This document shows, piece by piece, positions 10,797-23,557 of a DNA stretch of 64,000 bases (position 1 is the stretch's first letter; each line of letters begins with the position of its first letter). Both the position numbers and the translations under genes were made by a program. The notes below the pieces were generated by a model. The model made no database searches. It saw only the letters and a list, made by a program, of their open reading frames with translations, and had not been told where the DNA came from. Origin of the DNA: Silene latifolia (taxonomy: Eukaryota > Streptophyta > Magnoliopsida > Caryophyllales > Caryophyllaceae); contig NC_133537.1 in the NCBI RefSeq assembly GCF_048544455.1, forward strand, positions 14,011,541 to 14,075,540. Reading direction: 5' to 3'.

Positions 10797-11796
10797 TTTC
10801 TTGATTTTGCTTGAAGTCGGTTTGCCTTCTTTACGGTTAACCCTATTCGTCTTCCTCTGATAAACCCAATATTTATTACTGCTACCATTCATTCTTCTTC
10901 AAATCAATTTCAACTCAAAATTCTATTGCATCTACCTCCAAAATCTGTAAGTCAAATCACTTCTCAGATTCTTAACTCGGCGCCTCATCTTTTTAACTGA
11001 AAATTGTGTTCAATGAATTGAACAAACACTTTCTGGAATACCGTACCAACAGCAACGGGGATGACGGGGTTCACTAATCTTTAATAATGATAATGATTTG
11101 GATGATGGAATCCGAATCATTTGTTTGCCTTTTTTACTTTCTGTAAGGGATATTTTAATCAAATGCATACTAATGATTGGGACGGAGCTACGGAGAGAGT
11201 ATTATTTGTAAATTTCAGGAATCCATCTAAGGTAATACGGACTAATTGATTGATTGATCTCTCATGTGCTTTGCATATATTTGTTTGACATGTTTGTTCA
11301 AGGTCTGCCAATTGCATATGGAGTATTTTGAACATACAACTATTGTTGTTTCTTATTTTTGAATCTTCATGTGTAAATTTTACTATTATATTTTTCTTTC
11401 TGAGATACATTACGAAAATCCTTGTAGTGGGAAAGACTACCACCTCGAAGTTGAGTCGGCTAACACCAATATGATCCAAGCGGAGGTAGGTGCATCCGTG
11501 CATCTACTAATTTAAATATAGTTCAATCTTTATTATTGTTACCAGTAGTTATCTTTTAGTATAGATTTTTTTTGGTGATGAGATTTTCTACTATGATTTA
11601 TGCATATGGTGATTTCATTTTTAGATTGGGGTTGTTTGAATTGTTGGTATAATGGCTTTTAATTGAGATTTACTAATTCCTAACTTTTTTATGTGTGCAA
11701 ATGTAATTTTGAAGTTTTTAAATTTGACGTAGATAACTACTTGTGTACATTTTTTAACAGTAGTTCTATGGTGTGATGATCCAAGCGGAGGTAGGT
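10797..11796. other. Intergenic DNA, no gene recognised
   Basis: The sequence contains CAAGCGGAG/GTAGGT-like splice-donor lookalikes and pyrimidine-rich stretches, but no convincing coding exon. A 21-bp segment at 11471-11491 is repeated exactly at 11776-11796, immediately before the copia LTR. Confidence 0.4.
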
Positions 11797-11954
11797 ACCA
11801 TAATCGTATATCTTGTAAATATTATTGATCTCGTAATTATTCCTTTCTTTATTGTCAAGATATGTTGAGATGTATATATATCGCATTGTAATAGCTTGAG
11901 TCATTCATCGAATAAGAATTCATCTTCACAATCTTTGTCTGTCGATTTCTTTAT
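11797..11954 (+). repeat. Left LTR of the copia element
   Basis: It matches 16413-16570 over almost its full length. About 40 bp present at the start of the right LTR (16374-16412) have no counterpart here. Confidence 0.8.
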
Positions 11955-12021
11955 GGTATCTCGAGCTAGGTTATACAAATAAATAAATAAATAAATAAAT
12001 AAAAACAAGCAGAGAAACACA

Positions 12022-15000
12022 ATGACGAAAGGAGATGAAACCACAAAAATCAAAAACATACCATCAAATCATCCACTCTATATTCATCCATCTGATAACC
12101 CTAATTTATCTCTCACACAAATCATCTTTGATGGCGATAATTATGATTTGTGGGTTGCGGCAGTCAGAAACGGCTTAGACGCAAAGAAGAAATTAACTTT
12201 CGTCGAAGGAAAAATTAAAAGACCGTCTGATGCCGGAGGAGAAGAGAGTGTTGAGGGAGCAGCATGGAGACAGTGCAATGCAATGGTGAAGGTATGGTTA
12301 CGGAATGTAATCGACCCAAAATTACACCTTAGCATTGCGTTTGAATCATCGACCGTTTCAGAAATTTAGGAAGAACTGAAGGATCGATACTCTGTTGGAA
12401 ACGCACCAAGAGTGCATCAATTGAAAGGTGATTTGGCGGAATGTAAGCAAGGGCGTTTATCAGTGGTCAAGTACTACACAAAACTCAAGACAATTTGGGA
12501 CGAACTTGCAAATTACAGTAAGGTCCAGTCTTGTACTTGTGGAGCGGCCATAGCAATAGCGAAGGAAAGGGAAGAAGAAAAGGTCCATCAATTTTTAATG
12601 GGCCTCGACAGAACCGCGTATGGACAGGTTCGCACGAATTTATTGATGGAGGATCCCATCACTACTCTACCTCGTGCATATGCTGTAATTTTGCGCGAGG
12701 AAAGACATTCGAAGATGGAGAAAATTAAGGAGGAGACCAATGAAGCTGCCATGGTCGCAAGGTCTTACACAGGAAGAGGAAAGGGAACGTATTCAAGGCC
12801 AGATGGAGAAGAGGAGTCGGAACCAGTACCGTGTGGTCATTGTGGAAAATATTACCACACGGAAGAAAACTGTTACGACAAACACGGGTATGAAACCGTG
12901 AAGGCTAGAGAAAGAGCAAGCGGCAGAGGACGCGACCGTGGTGGCTATGGCCGAGGACGAGGCCGTGGGAGATCACAGCGACGCGAACATCAAGCGAATG
13001 CAATAGGGAGTTCATCGTCAGGAAATAAGGAGGGAGAAGCTGTGAAATTACCCTTCACAAATGACGAAATTGAAAAATTACGCATTCTCTTGAATTCGAG
13101 TCCTGAAGGTAGTGATAAATTATCGGGTATGCATACTAAAATTTATGGTGAATGGTTAATTGACAGTGGTGCATCGCACCACATGACAAGAAGACGGGAG
13201 TGTCTCACAAATATTTGGACCGAGGAACCGTCTCTTATTGGATTACCTGATGGCCGAAAAATTAGAACAAAGGAGCATGGTGAAGTCGTTTTAAACGACA
13301 ATTTTATTTTAAAGGACGTGATATATGTGCCTACTTTAACTTGTGACTTAATTTCGGTTCAACAATTAATTAGTGAAAGCAATTGTGTGGTGACATTTTT
13401 TCCCGACTTTTGTATCATGCAGGATCGGGTTTCGAGGATGGAGATTGGACGGGGTGAGCAACGTGATGGGGTTTACTATTTTGGGTCAAGCAACATTCAG
13501 TCCGTGGGAAAGGTGTCGATGAACAAGACCGATGAACTATGGTACAAGAGACTCGGCCACCCGTCGAATAGTAAATCGTTATCTTTTTCTAAGTTAATTG
13601 GTTGCAATTTGAATTGGAATTCTAGCATTGTGTGTGACCCTTGTTGTCGTGCCAAACAAACAAGGAACTCTTTTCATCTTAATAATAAGCGTAGTAATGA
13701 TTTATTCGGTTTGATTCACGTTGATATTTGGGGTAAATATCACATTGCTAGTTTGTCTCGTGCCCAATATTTTTTTACTATTGTCGATGACCACAGTCGG
13801 GGAGTATGGGTTTATCTTATGAAAGAAAAATGTGAGGCCAGTGAGTTAATGAAAGCCTTCTGTCAAATGGTTAAAATTCAATTCGGCACCTGTGTCAAAG
13901 TCATTCAAAGTGATAATGGAACCGAACTCTTGTCAGGAGTCATGCAATATTACTACAAGGATAACGGAATATTATTTCAAATTAGCAACGTAGATACACC
14001 CCAACAAAACGGGAGAGTAGAGAGAAAACACCATCACATTCTTGAGAAAGCTAGGGCCTTGCGTTTTGCGGGACATTTACCAATTCAATTTTGGGGAAAG
14101 TGTGTTTTAACAGCAGCTTATCTAATTAATCAAATACCCACTCCATTACTAGACAATCGAACTCCTTTTGAAATATTGTATAAAAAGAAGCCTATCGAAC
14201 CTCAAAGTTCTCGGCTGCTTGTGCTATGCTCATAATAAAGATAAACCTCGTGACAAATTCGGGGAACGGGGAAAAATGTGTGTTTTTCTAGGCTATCCTC
14301 ATGGAAAAAAGGGATGGAAGGTTTATGATTTAAATGCCAAACGTATTTTTGTCTCTAGAGATGTCCTATTCTTCGAACACATGTTTCCTTATTTCGAACC
14401 CAACGACACAAATCCACCCATTCGAAATTCAGAGGAACCCGTCACATACATTGATGATGATTTAGCAATAAGCACCGAGCCTGACATTGAGTCAGAATTA
14501 GAAACGGGAGAGCAAGAACCGTCTGGTACACACGAATTGAGTAGCCCAGAAATTCGTGACTCAAGTAATGCAGAAGAACAACAGCATACGGTGCATACTG
14601 AGGTTGAAGAAGGGCGAGTTGGTCGAGGAGCTAGAGACAAACGAGAACCTTATTGGCGGAAGGACTATGTATGCAAATCCACGAGAGTTGTAAAACCCAT
14701 CACAGCAGCTCATCACGGCCATTCGAACTCCGCGAAACCAGGTACTCGTTATCCATTAGTCAATTATGTCGTTACAAATTGTTTTTCTAATACCCACAAA
14801 TCTTTCTTGGCTAAAATTGATGGCATTCGAGAGCCTGTGTGTTTTCGTGAAGCAACTAGAGATGCAAAGTGGCGTGATGCAATGAATAAGGAGATTAATG
14901 CACTAGAGGAAAATGGTACTTGGAAGATCGTTCAATTACCAAAAGGCAAGAAACCCATTGGATGTAAATGGGTATACAAAGTAAAATACAAGGCTGACGG

Positions 15001-16366
15001 TTCAGTTGAGCGCTATAAAGCACGACTGGTGGCACAAGGCTTCACACAAGTTGAAGGTATTGATTACCATGAGACTTACGCACCGGTGGCAAAAATGACA
15101 AGTGTTCGTACATTGTTAGCCGTGGCAGTGGCGAAACAATGGAATATCGAACAATTGGATGTCAATAATGCGTTTTTGCACGGAGAATTGGATGAGGAAG
15201 TGTACATGAGAATCCCTCAAGGGTTTGAACGAAAGGGGGAGAATAAAGTCTACAAGCTATTGAAGTCTATATATGGTTTAAAACAAGCCTCGCAAAATTG
15301 GTTTGCAAAGCTTACAACCTCGTTAAAAGGGTATGGTTTCGTTCAATCCTTGGCCGATTACTCCTTGTTCACTTATAATAATGACAAAGTCTTTATTGGT
15401 GTCTTGGTCTATGTCGATGACATGATCATTGTTCGCAATAATGAAGAAGCGAGCAAAAAATTCAAGAGCAATCTTCATGAGAATTTCGGCATAAAAGACT
15501 TAGGAAAGCTTAAGTACTTCTTGGGAATTGAGATAGCACATGGTTCGAAGGGATTATTTCTTAATAAACGAAAGTATGCATTGGGAATAATTGAAGAAGA
15601 AGGAATGACCGGAGCAAAACCGGTAAGCACACCCATGCTACAGCATCATCATTTGGAATCGACAAAGGGAGATTTGTTGAAAGATGTCATGAAATATCGA
15701 AGATTGGTCGGAAGGTTAGTCTATTTAACCATCACGAGGCCTGAACTCGTTTATTCTGTTCATATGCTATCTCGTTTTGTTAGTGAGCCAAGAAAGGAAC
15801 ATTGGGATGCGGCTTTAAGAGTTGTACGATACATCAAAATGAACCCGAGCAAAGGGATTTTTTTGAAGAAAGAATCGGACTTGGAGCTGCGAGGGTACTG
15901 CGATTCAGATTATAGAAGGTGTTCGATTACGCGGCGGTCTTTGAGCGGATATTATGTATCATTAGGATCATCGCCAGTGTCTTGGAGAGCAAAAAGGCAA
16001 GCTACGGTGTCAAAATCGACAGTTGAGGCAGAGTACCGAGCAATGGGGAGTGCAACCAGAGAGCTAATCTGGTTGAAATCATTCTTAGCTTTGTTGGGAG
16101 TTTTTCATGTGAAGCCAATGACTTTATATTGCGATAATAAAGCGGCTATTCACATAGCTAAGAATCCGGTGTTTCACGATAGGACGAAACATATAGAAAT
16201 AGATTGTCATTTCATTAGACAACATATTATCAATAATACTATCAAGACGATGCACGTTCGGAGCCAAGAACAAATCGCTGATTTGTTCACTAAGCCGTTA
16301 GGAGGGGAAGTGTTTGAGTATTTGCAGTGCAAGTTGGGTCTCGGTCTACCACGAGCTCCAACTTGA
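12022..16366 (+). pseudogene. Copia gag-pol region
   Basis: The domains come in Ty1/copia order: a gag domain beginning HPLYIHPSDNP, a CCHC knuckle (CGHCGKYYHTEENC) near 12833-12875, protease with DSGASHHMT near 13160, a GAG-pre-integrase and HHCC/DDE integrase at about 13530-14200, RT with YVDDM near 15410, and an RNase H end with HIEIDCHFIRQHI near 16190. Integrase before RT separates it from gypsy. It is a fossil with about two breaks. Confidence 0.9.
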
Positions 16367-16373
16367 GGGGGAG

Positions 16374-16570
16374 TGTGAAAGTATATGGAAAATATCTCAA
16401 GATATTTTGCCATACCATAATCGTATATCTTGTAAATATTATTGATCTCGTAATTATTCCTTTCCGTATTGTCAAGATATGTTGAGATGTATATATATCG
16501 TATTGTAATAGCTTGAGTCATTCATTGAATAAGAATTCATCTTCACAATCTTTGTCTGTCGATTTCTTTA
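16374..16570 (+). repeat. Right LTR of the copia element
   Basis: It begins TGTGAAAGTATATGG directly after the purine tract at the end of the pol region. It matches the left LTR from 16413 on. Confidence 0.85.
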
Positions 16571-17204
16571 AAATGTGACCACTTTTGGGTACTAAGACAA
16601 ATTTATACCCTTTGAACTACGACTGCAACATTGTGAAAGGGAAGCGACTAATGACACAACATTTTCTGCCATATGAATGCTTTTAGCATCTTTAAGTTAG
16701 ATTTATTCAATGATTTGCTCTATTTTGCAGTTGGAAGCTCCGTAGCCAAATTGGACTATTTTATATAATGATTGTTTAAATTTCAGTTAGAATGATGTAA
16801 GTTTTTATTGAACATTTCGGATTATATTCTAGGAATATTAATTTATTAAACAACATTTGACTTATATAGTCTTTGTACTTTCGCTCTACCTCTACTTACA
16901 AGAGTAGTATCCTGCGTGGTATGAGTAGAGACTGATGAAAAAAAATATTCTTAACAACTATTTTGGTTTCGACCTTGATTGCAACGTATCCAACTAAACA
17001 CTTATGTGTATGAGAATGAGATGACTGTTTGAATTTTTAACACACTCTTTGTCTTTGTTTTTCAGCTGGCACGTATGTTGTAATAACAAAGTATGGTTGC
17101 GCTATCACTTCCTACATGTACCTGGTCGTTGCTCGCTACATATATTTGGTTGCTATTTTGAGAGTTCTTGTGCGAGAGAATCCTTCCAGTAAAGTTAATT
17201 TTGT
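16571..17204. other. Intergenic DNA, no gene recognised
   Basis: This AT-rich sequence would be continuous with 10797-11796 before the copia insertion. No exon or repeat stood out. Confidence 0.4.
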
Positions 17205-17726
17205 GTTTTTTTGATAACTACTACCTTTGTACTATACGGTTTTAAGAACTACTACCAAAATAATTTTCGTTTAAAAACTACTACCTGTAAGTTTGATTAT
17301 TTTTAAAAACACTACTAAATCTCATCCAAACCCAATAAAACACAATTTTAACCATTTATTTTTGAATTTTCATCTTACATTGTCAACTTTATCCCTTTAG
17401 CACTACCAATACTACCGTTTGCCAATCATTTCGGGGTAAAATCACTTTAAATTAGCTTCATCTAATTCACCTATCTAACTTAATTAAGGTAAAAATGTTG
17501 CTTAAACTTCATCAAATTAACTAGTTTAAGGGATAAAATTAACAACTTAGGATGGAAATTCAAAAATAAATGGCTGAGATTGTGTTTTATTGAGTTTGGA
17601 TGAGATTTGGTAGTGTTCTTTAAAAAATTCAAACTTATTGGTAGTAGTTTTTAAGCGAAAATTATTTTGATAGTAATTCTTAAAATAGGGTAATACAAAG
17701 GTATTAGTTATAAAAAAAAACCCAAA
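17205..17726. mobile_element. Foldback/MITE with TIRs of about 175 bp
   Basis: The left arm (about 17205-17385) and the right arm (about 17550-17726) are inverted copies. Shared blocks include ATAACTACTACCTTTGTA, AAAATAATTTTCG, AAATCTCATCCAAAC and CCATTTATTTTTGAATTT, each found in reverse complement on the other side. About 165 bp separate the arms and there is no coding sequence. Long TIRs without genes fit a Mutator-type MITE. The target duplication is not clear. Confidence 0.75.
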
Positions 17727-18535
<809 letters not shown>

Positions 18536-18639
18536 TTTGGACACCTTCTAAACCGTCGAGATCTAATAACTATAGACGCACCGAATCTTTGCCACGTGTC
18601 CCTATTTAATCACACACTCAAAGCAAATGCCAGCCAACA

Positions 18640-18980
18640 ACTTCATTTACGACATTTTACTCTCTCTCTCTCTCCCTGTCTCTGTCTTTCACGCATTTAC
18701 TCAACTCTCAACACTCAACAACTACCGTTTTTCGATTAACTTCGTTCATCATCGTCTGAATCACACGCAGTTCATCATCTGATATTTTGATCGCGATCGT
18801 CATCATCATCATCTCTGTTCGGTCGTCCTTTTTCGGATCTAGGTATGTGATATTCTCGTTCGTATCACTATTTTTCTTCATTTTCGATCAATTATTGTAG
18901 ATCTACTATTTTCAGAAGCTTTTCAATCTACTATTTTTTTCGATAATGTATTACTAAATCATTTTCATTATAATGCAGGT
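18640..18980 (+). promoter_or_regulatory. Probable 5' leader exon and first intron of the F-box-like gene in A
   Basis: A CT-rich leader (about 18660-18842) ends in CTAG|GTATGTGA, a good splice donor. An acceptor, ATTATAATGCAG|G, follows at about 18967-18979. A similar leader-plus-donor arrangement is found at the left end of element B (about 37080-37200), which supports it. The exact transcription start is not visible. Confidence 0.45.
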
Positions 18981-19213
18981 TTTAATCATCCTCGAAGAAT
19001 TATCCGATCAAGATTTAACGCAACAAAATCAATTTCGGAGCATTTTCGATCTACTATTTGTATGTCCTGTTCGCTCTCTTCAATACTTATTTCGTCAATT
19101 TTTGTTTATTAGGTTTTTCTCATTGTTCATTGCTTAATATGTTTCGTTTTTGTTAATATTGTGCTTTTTTGTTGTTGTTGTTGTGGTGCTCTGTTGATTT
19201 CGCAATGGCGACA

Positions 19214-19565
19214 TAGTTCTGTGTTTGTGTATCATGATACTTGGAGGCGATATTGTGAATATTAGTCTGATGTGTTGTTAAACCTGAGTTAATTTTGTGA
19301 ATTTTGGAGTCGTTTTTGTGAATCTGGTGGAATATTTTGTGAGTCTGGTGGAATATTTTGTGAATCATTCTCATTATAATGCAGGAAGTTAAACCTGTGT
19401 TTGTGTATCATGAAACTTGGAGGTGATATTGTGAATATTGGACTGATGTGTCGTTGTTAAACCCGAGTTAATTTTGTGAATCTGGGAGTCGTTTTTGTGA
19501 ATCTGGTGGAATATTTTGTGAATCTGGTGGAATATTTTGCGAATCATTCTCATTATAATGCAGGA
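19214..19565 (+). repeat. Tandem duplication ending in splice-acceptor copies
   Basis: Two units of about 175 bp (about 19214-19386 and 19387-19565) share TGTGTTTGTGTATCATGA, GATATTGTGAATATT and repeated TTTTGTGAATCTGG motifs. Each ends with CATTATAATGCAGG. The same acceptor-like end is found at 18967-18980, so three copies exist. Confidence 0.75.
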
Positions 19566-20010
19566 AGTCAAACCTGCCTCATGATTGTCATCTTTTTATG
19601 ACGAGTTTATGTGAATGCTTGTCTGAAGCATAGACCTTATCTTGCGAAACCTATAGACCACTTTGTCCATAGTTGGTCATTTGTAAAACTTCATCTGAAT
19701 GCTTTACCTTGTTTTGATATGGCTTTTAATCCTACTTATCTGGAATGTACTTATACGAAACATGACATTTTGTGTATGTGTATGAAATGTATTACTTATT
19801 ATGTTTTAGTTATTTTCATTTATTTTTGTCTGAACTATTTTAGTTATTTATATGCCTAGGTCAATTGCTCCTGTCTGCGTATACGTTGCCAACTATGGAC
19901 ACTTGGTGTACGGGTCGGGTAGTCGATATCTTTGAAGAGGCAAGTTTGAGCTCATTACATGGATATGCTATTTTTTTGCCGGACTGACTTCTTGATTGTA
20001 GGGACTATTA

Positions 20011-20623
20011 CTGGTCATATGAAATATAACTTAGTAGCTACATTCCCTATCACGCAAGGGTACACTTTTAAGTCTTACAAATGTGTTCTTAAGGTATTAC
20101 TATGCTCAAACTCTGCCTCATCTGTACAATTCCTTGGGTTGTATTAAAACGGAATTTTAGGTTACCTTTCTTTCCATGTACTAGTAGAAAGAATATGTAT
20201 CATAGATGAAGATGATAACGATGAAGATCGATCCCTACAAACAAGCCTTTCTCACGACCTATATTTTCTGCCATATTCCGACATTTGTGTTGCTCATTTA
20301 GCCCGGCCTTCTAGTTGTGACTGTTTCCTGGCTAAATGAGCAACACCAAATTGTGGGATATGGCAGAACATATATGCCATGAGAAAGACTTGTTTTGGAG
20401 GGATCGATTATCTTCATCGTCCTCATCTTCATCTTTGATATATTTGCTTTCTTGTACATCTAAAGAAAGCTTGCCTACAATGCCCTTATAATACAACACA
20501 AGGAATTGTATGTAGCAGTGCTGAATATGAGGACAAGTAATACCTTATGAACACATTGTAGGACTTAAAGTTGTACCCTTGCGTGATAGGGATGTAGCTA
20601 CTAAATTATATTTCAAATGAACC
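20011..20623. repeat. Long inverted repeat (foldback hairpin) in element A
   Basis: The left arm 20011-20303 and right arm 20330-20623 are imperfect reverse complements around a loop of about 26 bp. The innermost blocks are TGCTCATTTAGCC and GGCTAAATGAGCA. Outer matches include CTATCACGCAAGGGTAC, CAATTCCTTG and GATGAAGATGA-type runs. If transcribed it would form a long hairpin RNA. No coding sequence is apparent. Confidence 0.85.
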
Positions 20624-21057
20624 TATTATGTTTAGTTGTTGGTCGGTGTACTTAGGTCTATCACCGTTAGTATTTAATCTTACTTTTTTATACTTGCTAA
20701 GGCACCCTTGTATAAATATGTAATCAGTAGTTTTCTATTTCGGATGTTGTATCAACATAATGTATGAATACTATGTTCTATTAATCAAGTTTATTTTCCT
20801 TTAATTTTGTCAATCCTCGAGCATCTATCTTTCATAATAACTTCGAATACAACTTTCATAATAATTTAGCTGGCATGCACTTGATGAGATTCTATTCTGT
20901 CCCTCGATGCTGTAATGTTGATTCATAATTACGTGAATCGTATACTTGATTTTGTGAATCTTGGAGTAGTTGTTGTGAAACCTAGATCTGCCATTGTGAA
21001 ACTTATTCATTTAGTTACTAACCTACTATGCGTTCCTATTATTATTTTTAGTGAATT

Positions 21058-21655
21058 ATGGAGTCTTGGTGCAAAGGGTGTGTCATTAATGCTTTTGAAG
21101 AAGACGAATCGTCATTTCGTGCAGCTTATGTCTGTCAAAAACAAAACGCAATCAGTTTGTCTTTTAAGGAAGCTGATTTGGCAGAAGTTAAATTATCTTC
21201 CCCTCGCTATCACTCACAACATTCTGTTTTCAATATTCAAGGAGTTATGCATAATATATTTTCTAAACTTGATGCCTTTGAAGACAAGGCAAATATGGCT
21301 ATTGTGTGTCGGAATTGGTCTCAGTTATTTCTTATTCATCCCAATGCTCCCGGTGTAAATGCATATTGGCTTTCTCTTGAAATCAACCATGTGGAGGGTA
21401 TTCTAATTATTCGTAGGGGTGCTAACCTAATATTCCAAACGTGCAAATGTTTTGATCGATAATATGTCGGCTAAATTCATCCTTCATTTTCACCAATATA
21501 ACCATCCAAGTGCCATGAACCTTTTGAATGCTATTGATCGCGCTACAATTTATGAGAACTTATGTTCTTTACCTCCGGTGATGTCTCGAACGAGCCATGC
21601 AATTGCTATTCTTTGTCAACTTATTACGCAATTGTATAGATGCATGTTCTATTGA
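21058..21655 (+). pseudogene. F-box-like gene of element A
   Basis: After an acceptor (ATTTTTAG), an ATG at 21058 opens a frame of 134 codons. Its middle (about residues 58-90) reads MHNIFSKLDAFEDKANMAIV and then CRNWSQLF. This follows the F-box pattern, and in particular the TIR1/COI1-like form with IF...L.D..N...VC+.W. The conserved end CKCFDR is shared with the element B protein (CKCYML). The likely continuation (SAKFILHFHQYN...) is in another frame from about 21452, so there is probably one frameshift. F-box proteins bind SKP1 in SCF ubiquitin ligases; that role here is inference. The closest relative seen is the B gene at 37721. Confidence 0.65.
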
Positions 21656-21929
21656 TTTACCTTCTATTATGGACCTATAGCCTACATTTGTATCCCTTTT
21701 CCTAAAATACTATCTTTGTAATTTTCGGCATTGAACTTGCTATCTTGTTTGCCGTGTTCTATTGTCGATAGTTTATAAATATAATGTATGACTACTATGT
21801 TTTATTAATGAAGTTTGCTTTGTGTTATTTGTTATTTGTGAATCCTTGCGTTCCCTATTGTTTCATAATAACTTCAAATGACAATTTCAATAATAACTTC
21901 AATAATAACTTCAATAATAACTTCATGCC

Positions 21930-23160
21930 CCGTTGACATTTCCGGCCCCCTACTGTTAACCCCGTCCCCCAAAAAGGGTTCACCCGTCCCCTCCTAGGGT
22001 GTCTTTTTGTATTGGCGTTGGTTGAATGACTATGTACAAGGGAAAGGGTTTAGGGTTTGGATTAGGCGGATCCGCGGTAGCGGATCCGCCTAACCCAACC
22101 CCTAAACCCTTTCCCGTCCCGTTTTGTTTTAGGACACCCGACCCCTACTGTTAACCCCGTCCCCCAAAAAGGGTTCACCCGTCCCCTCCTAGGGTGTCTT
22201 TTTGTCTTGGCGTTGGTCGAATGACTATGTACAAGGGAAAGGGTTTAGGGTTGGATTAGGCGGATCCGCGGTAGCGGATCCGCCTAACCCAACCCTAAAC
22301 CCTTTCCCGTCCCGTTTTAGGACACCCGGCCCCCTACTGTTAACCCCGTCCCCCAAAAAGGGTTCACCCGTCCCCTCCTAGGGTGTCTTTTGGTCTTGTC
22401 GTTGGTCGAATGACTATGTACAAGGGAAAGGGTTTAGGGTTGGATTAGGCGGTTCCGCGGTAGCGGATCCGCCTAATCCAACCCTAAACCCTTTCCCGTC
22501 CCGTTTTAGGACACCCGGCCCCTACCGTTAACCCCGTCCCCCAAAAAGGGTTCACCCGTCCCCTCCTAGGGTGTCTTTTGGTCTTGGCGTTGGTCGAATG
22601 ACTATGTACAAGGGAAAGGGTTTAGGGTTGGATTAGGCGGATTCGCGGTAGCGGATCCGCCTAACCCAACCCTAAACCCTTTCCCGTCCCGTTTTAGGAC
22701 ACCCGACCCCCTACTGTTAACCCCGTCCTCCAAAAAGGGTTCACCCGTCCCCTCCTAGGGTGTCTTTTGGTCTTGTCGTTGGTCGAATGACTATGTACAA
22801 GGGAAAGGGTTTAGGGTTGGATTAGGCGGTTCCGCGGTAGCGGATCCGCCTAATCCAACCCTAAACCCTTTCCCGTCCCGTTTTAGGACACCCGGGCCCC
22901 TACTGTTAACCCCGTCCCCCAAAAAAGGGTTCACCCGTCCCCTCCTAGGGTGTCTTTTGGTCTTGGCGTTGGTCTAATGACTATGTACAAGGGAAAGGGT
23001 TTAGGGTTGGATTAGGCGGATCCGCGGTAGCGGATCCGCCTAATCCAACCCTAAACCCTTTCCCGTCCCGTTTTAGGACACCCGGCCCCTACTGTTAACG
23101 CTGTCCCCCAAAAAAGGGTTCACCCGTCCCCTCCTAGGGTGTCTTTTGGTCTTGGCGTTG
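21930..23160. repeat. About 189-bp tandem repeat array with strong hairpins
   Basis: Seven copies of the block GGTTCACCCGTCCCCTCCTA start at 21977, 22172, 22361, 22549, 22738, 22928 and 23117, so the period is 188-195 bp. Between them lie six inverted repeats with arms of about 35 bp around a GGTA loop. Each arm holds GGGAAAGGGTTTAGGGTT, then GGATTAGGCGGATCCGC, or the reverse complement. Each arm contains the telobox core AAACCCTAA. The array is GC-richer than its surroundings and non-coding. Confidence 0.92.
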
Positions 23161-23557
23161 GATCAAGAATAGTTTCAGACTATAAATCATATAGCTTATT
23201 TTTGAATCCTATAGCTTATTTTGTGAGACTGGGGTTTTATTTTGTGCATCTCGGGTCTTATCCCCGGATTCGAGACTATATAAATTTTATGCCTTATTTT
23301 GTGAATCATAGAGGTTAATTTGTGGCGGGAAGTTATTTTGTGAATCTCGGGTCTTATCCTCACATTCGGACTATATAAATCTTATGTCTTATTGAAAAGA
23401 ATCCTTGAGGTTATTTCGTGAAACTGGATAGTTATTTTGTGAATCTCAGGTCCTATCCCCCCCAAAATAGACTATATAAATATTAGTTCTTATTTTTGTG
23501 TATCCTTTCAGCTTATTTTGTGACGCTAAAGATGATTATTGTGAAACAGGCTACAAG

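Larger units (their letters stand above)
11797..16570 (+). mobile_element. Ty1/copia LTR retrotransposon, nearly whole
   Basis: The LTRs are 11797-11954 (left, shorter at its outer edge) and 16374-16570 (right). They differ at about 4 of roughly 158 shared positions, which suggests a fairly recent insertion, perhaps one to a few million years old. A tRNA-Met-like primer site follows the left LTR, and a purine tract (GAGGGGGAG) precedes the right one. Short LTRs and the gag type recall the Ale/Retrofit group, but the lineage is not certain. Coding capacity is nearly whole, with about two breaks. Confidence 0.9.

Noticed and set aside
21930-23160. CRISPR-like array or interstitial telomere
   Set aside because: The unit is long, palindromic and without unique spacers, and telomere-like words occur only once per arm and not as TTTAGGG tandem runs. 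It is a transposon-internal satellite.
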